From Pseudolysinimonas yzui (GTDB lineage Bacteria > Actinomycetota > Actinomycetes > Actinomycetales > Microbacteriaceae), in assembly GCF_014653215.1 (NCBI RefSeq), contig NZ_BNAI01000001.1, forward strand, positions 725,948 to 789,947: a stretch of DNA of 64,000 bases, in the 5' to 3' direction. Each line of letters begins with the position of its first letter. The stretch's first letter is position 1. The notes below the pieces were generated by a model. It was not told where the DNA came from. It ran no database searches and saw only the letters and a program-made list of their open reading frames with translations. Below are positions 27,823 through 37,302 of the stretch, one piece after another. A program made the translations under genes and the position numbers.

Positions 27823-30800
27823 ATGGTTCAGAGCGCATACGAACGGTTCAGCACCGTTCCGCAGGCGCAGGGGCTTTACAACCCTGCGTCAGAGAAGGAC
27901 GCCTGTGGCCTCGCCATGGTCGCCACGCTGCGCGGAACGGCCGGCCACGACATCGTCACGCAGGCTCTGGATGCCCTGCGGCACCTCGAGCACCGCGGGG
28001 CGATCGGATCCGACGCGGGCACCGGCGACGGTGCCGGCATCATCACCCAGATCCCCGACCAGTTCCTGCGCGCGGTCGCGGGCTTCGACTTGCCGCCCGT
28101 CGGACGGTACGCGGTCGGGATGGCGTTCCTGCCCACCGACAAGACCGAGCGCGACGCGCAGAAGGCGGCGATCACGACCATCGCCGAGCAGGAGTCGCTG
28201 CGGGTCATCGGGTGGCGCGACGTGCCCACCGACCCCGCGCACCTCGGAACCCTGGCGCGTGAAGCCGCGCCGGTCTTCGAGCAGGTGTTCGTCGAGGCCA
28301 CCCGCGGCGACGCGCACGGCCAGCCGCTGTCCGGCATCCAGCTCGACCGGCTCACCTTCCGGTTGCGCAAGCGGGCCGAGCGGGAGCTGGGCGCCTACTT
28401 CCCCTCGCTGAGCGCACGCACCCTGGTCTACAAGGGCATGGTGACGACCCTCCAGCTGGAGCCGTTCTACCCCGACCTCTCCGACGAGCGCTTCGTCTCG
28501 AAGCTCGCTCTCGTGCACTCCCGGTACTCGACGAACACGTTCCCGTCGTGGCCGCTCGCCCAGCCGTTCCGCATGATCGCCCACAACGGCGAGATCAACA
28601 CCGTGGAAGGCAACCGCAACTGGATGCGGGCCCGCCAGTCGCAGCTGGAGAGCGAGCTGCTCGGCGACCTCAAGCCGGTGTTCCCGATCGTCACCCCCGG
28701 CGCGTCCGACTCGGCATCGTTCGACGAGGTCGTGGAGCTGCTCAACCTCGGCGGCCGCTCGCTGCCGCACGCGATGATGATGATGGTGCCGGAGGCCTGG
28801 GAGAACCAGGTCGACATCGACCCGGCCCGTCGCGCCTTCTACGAGTTCCACTCGATGCTCATGGAGCCGTGGGACGGCCCCGCCGCGCTCGTCTTCACCG
28901 ACGGCGAGTTCGTCGGGGCGACGCTCGACCGCAACGGCCTGCGGCCGGGCCGCTTCCTGGTGACCGACGACGGCCTCGTCGTGCTGGCGAGCGAGATCGG
29001 CGTTCTGGACTTCCCGCCCGACCGCATCGTGCGCAAGGGACGGCTGCGTCCGGGGAAGATGTTCCTCGTCGACACCGTCGCGGGGCGCATCGTCGAAGAC
29101 GACGAGGTCAAGGCCGAGCTGGCGGCATCCGAACCGTGGCAGGACTGGCTCGACGAAAGCCGCATCGAACTGGCCGACCTGCCGGAGCGGGAGCACATCT
29201 CGCATACTCCCGCGTCGGTCGTGCGTCGTCAGCGCACCTTCGGGTACACCGAGGAGGAGGTGCGGATCCTGTTGACGCCGATGGCGATCAACGGCGCCGA
29301 GCCCCTCGGGGCGATGGGTTCCGACACCCCGATCGCGGTGCTGAGCGACCGCCCGCGGCTGCTGTTCGACTACTTCACCCAGGCGTTCGCGCAGGTGACG
29401 AACCCGCCGCTCGACAGCATCCGCGAAGAGGTCGTCACGAGCATGAAGCTCGGCCTCGGTCCGGAGCGCAACCTGCTCACCGCGACGCCCGAGCACGCCC
29501 GCCAGGTCGTGCTCGACTTCCCGGTGATCGACAACGACGAGCTCGCGAAGATCCAGCACATCGAAGGGCCGGCCGAGCCCGGCCAGCGCGGGCCGAAGCT
29601 GGCACGGGTCATCAAGGGGCTGTACCGCATCGACGAGGGCACCGAGGCGATGGCCGATCGGCTGGCCCGGATGTGCGAGGAGGCCGACGACGCGATCGCC
29701 GACGGCGCGCAGTTCCTGGTGCTCTCCGACCGCGACTCGAACGCCGACCTCGCGCCGATCCCGTCGCTGCTCATGCTCTCGGCGGTGCATCACCACCTCA
29801 TCCGACAGGAGACGCGGATGAAGGTCGGTCTCGTGGTCGAAGCCGGTGACGTGCGCGAGGTGCACCACGTCGCGCTGCTCGTCGGCTACGGCGCGTCGGC
29901 GATCAACCCGTACCTGGCGATGGAGACTGCCGAGCAGCTCGTCAACTCGGGCATGATCTCCGGGGTCACGCCCGAGAAGGCGGTCAAGAACCTCATCAAG
30001 GCGCTCGGCAAGGGCGTGCTGAAGATCATGTCCAAGATGGGCATCTCGGTCGTCGGATCGTACGCCGGAGCGCAGGCGTTCGAAGCCGTGGGCCTCAGCC
30101 AGGAGTTCGTCGACCAGTACTTCACGGGGACCACGAGCCTGCTCGGGGGCGTCGGCATCGACGTGATCGCGGCCGAGAACGCCGCCCGGCATGCGGCGGC
30201 GTACCCGGAAGACGGCGCGATCACCGTGCACGAGCGCCTGCAGGTCGGCGGCGAGTACCAGTGGCGCCGCGAGGGGCCCTCCCACCTGTTCAACCCCGAC
30301 ACGGTGTTCCGGCTTCAGCACTCGACGCGCGCCCGCCGGTACGACATCTTCCGCGACTACACGCGGCTCGTCGACGAGCAGGCCGAGAACCTGATGACCC
30401 TGCGCGGGTTGTTCAAGTTCAAGGACGACGAGCGCAAGCCGATCCCGCTCGACGATGTCGAGCCGATCGAGAGCATCATCGCGCGCTTCAACACGGGTGC
30501 GATGAGTTACGGCTCGATCTCGCAGGAGGCTCACGAGACCCTCGCGATCGCGATGAACCGCATCGGCGGACGCTCGAACACCGGCGAGGGCGGCGAAGAC
30601 GTCGACCGGCTTCTCGACCCGGCACGCCGGAGCGCGATCAAGCAGGTCGCGAGCGGCCGGTTCGGCGTCACGAGCCTGTACCTCACGAACGCCACCGACA
30701 TCCAGATCAAGATGGCGCAGGGCGCGAAGCCCGGCGAGGGCGGCCAGCTGATGGCCACCAAGGTGTACCCGTGGATCGCCCGCACCCGGCACTCCACGGC

Positions 30801-32404
30801 CGGCGTCGCGCTCATCTCGCCGCCGCCGCACCACGACATCTACTCGATCGAAGACCTCAAGCAGCTGATCTTCGACCTGAAGCGGGCGAACCCCGAGGCG
30901 CGCATCCACGTGAAGCTCGTCTCGCAGTCGGGAATCGGCGCGGTCGCCGCGGGTGTGTCGAAGGCACTCGCCGATGTCGTGCTCATCTCGGGTCACGACG
31001 GCGGCACCGGCGCGAGCCCGCTCAACTCGCTCAAGCACGCCGGCACCCCGTGGGAGATCGGCCTCGCCGAGACCCAGCAGACGCTCATGCTCAACGGCAT
31101 GCGCGACCGGGTGGTCGTGCAGGTCGACGGCCAGCTCAAGACCGGTCGGGATGTCATCATCGCCGCGTTGCTTGGGGCCGAGGAGTACGGATTCGCCACC
31201 GCACCTCTGGTCGTCTCGGGCTGCGTCATGATGCGGGTCTGCCACCTCGACACCTGCCCCGTGGGCGTCGCGACCCAGAACCCGGAGCTGCGTGCCCGGT
31301 TCACCGGCAAGCCCGAGTTCGTCGAGACGTTCTTCGAGTACCTGGCCCAGGAGGTGCGCGAGTACCTCGCGGAGCTCGGGTTCCGGTCGCTCGACGAGGC
31401 GATCGGTCGCGCCGACCTGCTCGATGTCGACCGCGCCGTGGAGCACTGGAAGGCCGACGGGCTCGACCTCAGCCCGATCCTCGTCGGGCCGGTGTTCGCC
31501 GAGGACGAGCCGCGTCGCAACCGGGTGGCGCAGAAGCACGAACTCGACGAGCACTTCGACGTCGAGCTGATCCGTCGCGCCGCCGCCGCCCTCGAGAACG
31601 GTGAGCCCGTGACGATCGAGCTGCCGGTGAAGAACACCGAGCGTGCCGTCGGCACGATGCTCGGCCACGAGGTCACCAAGCGCCACGGTGAGCACGGCCT
31701 TCCCGAGGGCACGATCCAGGTGTCGATGACCGGGTCGGCGGGCCAGTCGCTGGGCGCGTTCATGCCCAACGGCATCACCCTGCGTCTCGAGGGCGACTCC
31801 AACGACTACGTCGGCAAGGGTCTCTCGGGCGGCCAGATCATCCTGCGTCCGCCGCACTCCGCCGTCTTCGCCGCCGAGCGCAACGTCATCGCCGGCAACG
31901 TTCTCGGCTACGGCGCGACGCAGGGCAGCATGTTCATCCGCGGCGTCGTGGGGGAGCGGTTCCTGGTGCGCAACTCGGGCGCGACCGCCGTCGTCGAAGG
32001 GGTGGGCGACCACGCCCTCGAGTACATGACCGGCGGTCTCGCGGTGATCCTCGGAACGACCGGGCGCAACCTCGGCGCCGGGATGTCGGGAGGCACGGCC
32101 TACGTGTACGACCTGCGCCCCGAGCGAGTCAACCGGGATGCCCTCGCCAACGGTGAGCTGTCGCTCATGCCGCTGGAGAGCGCCGACGTGGAGATCCTCA
32201 CCGACCTGCTGCGCAAGCACGTGGCCGAGACCGACTCCGCACTCGCGGCGAAGATGCTCGCCGACCCCGATGCGACGATGGCCGCGTTCGTCAAGGTGCT
32301 GCCCCGCGACTACGCCGCCGTCATCAAGGCGCGCGCCGACGCGATCGAAGAAGGCCTCGACCCCGACGGCGACGTCGTCTGGTCACGGATCATGGAGGTG
32401 ACCG

Positions 32405-32412
<8 letters not shown>
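27823..32412 (+). CDS. gltB: Glutamate synthase (NADPH) large subunit
   Basis: Transfers the glutamine amide to 2-oxoglutarate, giving two glutamates. The 1,529-residue product begins with a 27-residue propeptide, after which Cys28 (in [13 protein letters not shown]) becomes the catalytic N-terminal Cys of the class II glutaminase domain. The FMN-binding synthase domain follows (from about residue 800), with [18 protein letters not shown] before it and the 3Fe-4S Cys set in [15 protein letters not shown]. The C-terminal beta-helix domain is Gly-rich. ATG at 27823 has GAGGA eight bases upstream; GTG at 27808 is an in-frame alternative. The gap after lgt (27713-27822) shows no sure promoter. 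Confidence 0.96.
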
Positions 32413-33859
<1,447 letters not shown>

Positions 33860-33907
33860 CTTTCCCGCTTCGCCACCGCCACCATGAGAAAGTAACCCCG
33901 CCACCCC

Positions 33908-35365
33908 ATGAGAAGAGCCAAGATCGTCGCCACCCTCGGGCCCGCGACATCCAGCTACGAATCCCTTCGAGCGATCATCGAAGCCGGCGTCAACGTCGCT
34001 CGCATGAACCTCAGCCACGGCACCTACGAGGTGCACAACGAGGTCTACGCGAACGTGCGCAAGGCGGCGGAGGATCTCGGCGCCCCGGTCGCGGTGCTCG
34101 TCGACCTCCAGGGTCCGAAGATCCGGCTCGGCAAATTCGCCGACGGCCCGCACCAGCTCGAGGTCGGCGACATCCTGACGATCACGACCGAAGAGGTGCT
34201 CGGCACGAAGGATCTCGTCGGCACCACCTACAAGGGCCTGCCGGGCGACGTCGCGCCGGGCGACTTCCTGCTGATCGATGACGGCAAGGTCAAGGTCGAG
34301 GTCGTCTCGACCGACGGCGTGCGCGTCGTCACGAAGTGCATCGTCGCCGGTCCGGTCTCGAACAACAAGGGCATCAACCTGCCCGGGGTCGCGGTCAACG
34401 TCCCCGCGCTGTCGGAGAAGGACGAAGACGACCTGCGCTGGGGCCTCAAGCTCGGCGCCGACTACATCGCCCTGTCGTTCGTCCGCAACGCCGCCGATGT
34501 CACCCGCGTGCACGAGATCATGGCCGAAGAGGGCCGCCGCATCCCCGTCATCGCCAAGATCGAGAAGCCGCAGGCGGTCGACAACCTCGAGGAGATCATC
34601 GACGCCTTCGACGGCATCATGGTCGCCCGCGGCGACCTCGCCGTCGAGCTGCCGCTCGAGGCGGTGCCCATCGTGCAGAAGCGCACGATCGAACTGAGCC
34701 GCCGCATGGCGAAGCCGGTCATCGTCGCGACGCAGATGCTCGAGTCGATGACCGACAACCCGGTGCCGACCCGCGCCGAGGCCTCCGACGTCGCCAACGC
34801 GGTGCTCGACGGTGCCGACGCGGTCATGCTCTCCGGCGAGACGAGTGTCGGAAAGTATCCGGTCGTCACGGTGCAGACGATGGCGCGGATCATCGCGTCG
34901 ACCGAAGACCACGGGCTCGAGCGCATCCCGCCGCTCGGCACCAAGCCGCGCACCCAGGGCGGGGCGATCACCCTCGCCGCCGCCGAGGTGGCCGACTTCG
35001 TGGACGCCAAGTACGTCTGCGTCTTCACCGAGTCGGGCGACTCGGCGCGCCGCATGTCGCGGTTGCGTTTCCGCATCCCGATGAAGGCGTTCGCAACCGA
35101 CGAGGCGATCCGTCGCCGGATGAACCTCACCTGGGGCATCGAGTCCTTCCTCGTCGAGCGCGTCGACCACACCGACGCCATGTACAAGCAGGTGGACGAG
35201 GTGCTTCTCGCCGCGGGGCTCGCGGAGGAGGGTGACAAGGTCGTCGTGATCTCGGGATCCCCTCCCGGCGTGCCCGGGTCGACGAACGACATGCGCGTGC
35301 ACGTCATCGGATCGGCGATCAAGCCGAAGCGCCCCGTCTGGGAGTCGGGAAAGCACGCTGACTAG
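33908..35365 (+). CDS. pyk: Pyruvate kinase
   Basis: Last ATP-forming step of glycolysis: phosphoenolpyruvate + ADP to pyruvate + ATP. The 485-residue product shows KIVATLGPATSS, VARMNLSHG, the active-site MVARGDLAVELPLEAVP with its upstream IAKIEKPQAVDN, and MLSGETSVGKYP. Just upstream (33884-33895) a tiny ATG-AGA-AAG-TAA frame sits in a near copy of the pyk start region; its role, if any, is unknown. The 3' end overlaps the DUF1653 gene by eight bases. Confidence 0.96.
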   Translation: MRRAKIVATLGPATSSYESLRAIIEAGVNVARMNLSHGTYEVHNEVYANVRKAAEDLGAPVAVLVDLQGPKIRLGKFADGPHQLEVGDILTITTEEVLGTKDLVGTTYKGLPGDVAPGDFLLIDDGKVKVEVVSTDGVRVVTKCIVAGPVSNNKGINLPGVAVNVPALSEKDEDDLRWGLKLGADYIALSFVRNAADVTRVHEIMAEEGRRIPVIAKIEKPQAVDNLEEIIDAFDGIMVARGDLAVELPLEAVPIVQKRTIELSRRMAKPVIVATQMLESMTDNPVPTRAEASDVANAVLDGADAVMLSGETSVGKYPVVTVQTMARIIASTEDHGLERIPPLGTKPRTQGGAITLAAAEVADFVDAKYVCVFTESGDSARRMSRLRFRIPMKAFATDEAIRRRMNLTWGIESFLVERVDHTDAMYKQVDEVLLAAGLAEEGDKVVVISGSPPGVPGSTNDMRVHVIGSAIKPKRPVWESGKHAD

Positions 35366-35585
35366 CGTCGCACCCGCTGAGATCCGACCCGGCCGCTACC
35401 GGCACTTCAAGGGCGCGGTCTACGTCGTCGTGAACACCGCGACCCACAGCGAAACCGAGGAGCCGTTCGTCGTCTACCACCGAGAAGGCGACGAGCGGCT
35501 CTGGGTGCGGCCCGCAGCGATGTGGGGGGAGTCCGTCGAGCGTGACGGCTACTCCGGCCCTCGGTTCACGGCGATCGAGGACTAG
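35358..35585 (+). CDS. DUF1653 protein, probable CTG start
   Basis: A 75-residue frame with clear DUF1653 features: RPGRYRHFKGAVYVVV, THSETEEPFVVYHREG, LWVRPAAMWGESV and a final PRFTAIED. The family is widespread, small and of unknown function. No ATG, GTG or TTG precedes the conserved region in this frame. CTG at 35358 gives the right length and has GGGAAAG five to eleven bases upstream, so a CTG start is proposed. It overlaps the end of pyk by eight bases, which would allow coupled translation. Confidence 0.78.
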   Translation: MTSVAPAEIRPGRYRHFKGAVYVVVNTATHSETEEPFVVYHREGDERLWVRPAAMWGESVERDGYSGPRFTAIED

Positions 35586-35598
35586 ACGAGTTCGGCCA

Positions 35599-36009
35599 CT
35601 AGGCGGGCTCGACTCGGAGGGTGAGTGCACGGGCGTCGTCGCTGACGACCGCGCCGATGTGCGGGGTGTGTCCGTACTTGGCCCGGAACGCCGCATCCAC
35701 CGCGTCTTGTTCCGGCGCGTCGTGCGCGATGTGCCGCACCGTCACCGCGAGACGCCGGTCGGCGAGCGCGGCCCGGGCGTCGCGTTCGGCATTGCGGCCG
35801 TCGGCCAGCGTGAACGCGACCGGCCGGCCGGAACGCGCCCGTCGATTCCAGGCCGCCTTCTCGCCGTAGGCCGAGCGCACGTACGGCACGCCGTCGACCG
35901 TGACCGCCCAGATCGGGGTGGCGACCTCGTCGCCGCTGGAGCGGGTCGTGACGATCGTGACGGTCTCGGTGGTGGCGATGTGTGCCGCCAGGTGAGCGAA
36001 CTCGGTCAT
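35599..36009 (-). CDS. DUF2255 family protein
   Basis: A 136-residue protein with a flavin-reductase-like split-barrel look: TETVTIVTTRSSGDEVATPI, WAVTVDGVPYVRSAYGEKAA, and WNRRARSGRPVAF. The family is small and uncharacterised; its sequence pattern recalls PPOX-type FMN proteins, but no cofactor can be assigned. ATG at 36009; the frame stays open upstream but only through the tRNA gene. It converges on the DUF1653 gene, 13 bases away. Confidence 0.72.
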   Translation of the reverse strand: MTEFAHLAAHIATTETVTIVTTRSSGDEVATPIWAVTVDGVPYVRSAYGEKAAWNRRARSGRPVAFTLADGRNAERDARAALADRRLAVTVRHIAHDAPEQDAVDAAFRAKYGHTPHIGAVVSDDARALTLRVEPA

Positions 36010-36049
36010 GCCGGGTTCAACACGCGCGTGCCTCTCCCGCTTCCCAGGG

Positions 36050-36132
36050 TGCCGGATGTGGGACTTGAACCCACACGTCCTCACGGACAACCGATTTTGA
36101 GTCGGTCGCGTCTGCCATTCCGCCAATCCGGC
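36050..36132 (-). tRNA. tRNA-Leu (anticodon CAA)
   Basis: An 83-nucleotide class II tRNA on the minus strand. The acceptor pairs GCCGGAT with ATCCGGC. The anticodon stem ACCGA/TCGGT encloses CTCAAAA, giving anticodon CAA, which reads UUG. A long variable arm (around GTCCGTGAGGAC) and the T-loop GGTTCAAGTCC follow. The 3' CCA is not encoded. No integrase gene or att-like repeat lies beside it. Confidence 0.95.
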
Positions 36133-36173
36133 GCACGTGCGCTGCGGGCGCACGGCACATCCTCAACGTACCG

Positions 36174-36179
36174 TAGGCT
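36174..36179 (+). promoter_or_regulatory. Candidate -10 (TAGGCT) for a leaderless pdtaR-like transcript
   Basis: TAGGCT ends six bases before the GTG start at 36186. No ribosome binding site lies between, so translation would begin at the mRNA 5' end. Confidence 0.55.
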
Positions 36180-36185
36180 CGATCT

Positions 36186-36791
36186 GTGAGTGATGCCACC
36201 GAAGTTCCGACCGCGCCGCGCCGCGTCGTCGTCGCCGAAGACGAGTCGCTCATCCGCATGGACATCGTCGAGATTCTGCGCGACAACGGGTTCGAGGTCG
36301 TCGGCGAAGCGGGTGATGGCGAGACCGCCGTGCAGCTCGCAACCGAGCTGAAGCCCGACCTCGTCGTCATGGATGTCAAGATGCCGCAGCTCGACGGCAT
36401 CTCGGCGGCCGAGCGCCTCGCCAAGAACCACATCGCCCCCGTCGTGCTCCTCACCGCGTTCAGCCAGAAGGAACTCGTCGAGCGGGCCAGCGAGGCCGGC
36501 GCGATGGCGTATGTCGTGAAGCCGTTCACTCCGAACGACCTGCTGCCCGCGATCGAGATCGCGCTCAGCCGGTACCAGCAGATCGTGACCCTCGAAGCCG
36601 AGGTCGCCGACATGGTCGAGCGGTTCGAGACCCGGAAACTCGTCGACCGGGCGAAGGGTCTGCTCAACGAGAAGATGGGCCTGTCGGAGCCCGAGGCGTT
36701 CCGTTGGATTCAGAAGGCGTCGATGGATCGCCGCCTGACCATGCACGATGTCGCTCTGGCGATCATCGAGCAACTCGCGCCCAAGAAGTAG
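36186..36791 (+). CDS. ANTAR-domain response regulator (PdtaR-like)
   Basis: A 201-residue two-domain regulator. The receiver domain (about 12-128) has the acidic pair EDE, phospho-acceptor Asp63 in VVMDVKMPQLDG, and KPF. The ANTAR domain (about 140-197), with ETRKLVDRAKGLLNEKMGLS, binds paired RNA hexaloop hairpins and prevents transcription termination. The closest known analogue is mycobacterial PdtaR, which acts with the histidine kinase PdtaS; no kinase gene is in the window. It is commonly found near polA in actinobacteria. Confidence 0.88.
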   Translation: MSDATEVPTAPRRVVVAEDESLIRMDIVEILRDNGFEVVGEAGDGETAVQLATELKPDLVVMDVKMPQLDGISAAERLAKNHIAPVVLLTAFSQKELVERASEAGAMAYVVKPFTPNDLLPAIEIALSRYQQIVTLEAEVADMVERFETRKLVDRAKGLLNEKMGLSEPEAFRWIQKASMDRRLTMHDVALAIIEQLAPKK

Positions 36792-36830
36792 TGCCGCCGA
36801 ACAGGTAGTTCCGCCGAAGAGGCGGCGCGG

Positions 36831-37256
36831 CTAGCGGATCTTCTTCAGGAAGTTCGTCATCCGCACCGTCGAGAGGCGGTTGCCGGCCTCGTCGGTGATG
36901 ACGATCTCGTGCGTGCACAGCGTGCGGCCGAGTGAGATCGCGGTGCAGGTGCCGGTCACCCACCCGGAGTCGATCGAACGCGTGTGGCTCGCGTTGATCT
37001 CGATCCCGACCGCCACGTAGTCCGGTCCACCGTGGATGGCCGACGAGAGCGAGCCGAGCGACTCGCCGAGCACGACGTGCGCTCCGCCGTGCAGGATGCC
37101 GACCACCTGCGTGTTGCCTTCGACGGGCATCCGCGCGACCGAGTAGTCCGCCCCGAGGATGTCGTACTCGATCCCCATCTTCACCGGCAGCGCACCGCCG
37201 TTGTTCGAGAACCGGGCAAGCAGATCGGGGTGCAGATCGGCGGGGTACTGGGTCAC
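36831..37256 (-). CDS. Hotdog-fold thioesterase
   Basis: A 141-residue PaaI/EntH-type acyl-CoA thioesterase. The signature VVGILHGGAHVVLGESLGS carries the conserved HGG turn and catalytic acid, followed by AVGIEINASHTRSIDSGWVTG. The natural acyl-CoA is unknown. GTG start at 37256 has GGAGGG upstream on the minus strand. It converges with the ANTAR regulator and diverges from polA. Confidence 0.88.
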   Translation of the reverse strand: MTQYPADLHPDLLARFSNNGGALPVKMGIEYDILGADYSVARMPVEGNTQVVGILHGGAHVVLGESLGSLSSAIHGGPDYVAVGIEINASHTRSIDSGWVTGTCTAISLGRTLCTHEIVITDEAGNRLSTVRMTNFLKKIR

Positions 37257-37290
37257 GTGCGGGCCCTCCAGGGCTGTCGGATGCGGCGGC

Positions 37291-37296
37291 TAGGCT
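37291..37296 (+). promoter_or_regulatory. Candidate -10 (TAGGCT) for a leaderless polA transcript
   Basis: TAGGCT ends six bases before the polA GTG at 37303, the same spacing as at several other genes here. No ribosome binding site is present. Confidence 0.55.
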
Positions 37297-37302
37297 TACG
37301 CC

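Noticed and set aside
27889..32220. A very long open frame antisense to gltB (over 1,400 codons), and similar long antisense frames opposite priA, gltD-pyk, polA and other genes
   Set aside because: GC-rich codon bias on the coding strand leaves few stops on the other strand. The translations are low-complexity, rich in Arg, Gly, His and Asp, and match no family pattern.
36050..36132. tRNA-Leu as an integration site
   Set aside because: No integrase, partial tRNA copy or foreign genes lie near it; both sides are ordinary conserved genes.
36792..36830. Terminator hairpin between the ANTAR regulator and the thioesterase
   Set aside because: CCGCC-GAAGA-GGCGG can pair, but the stem is only five base pairs and has no T run on either strand.
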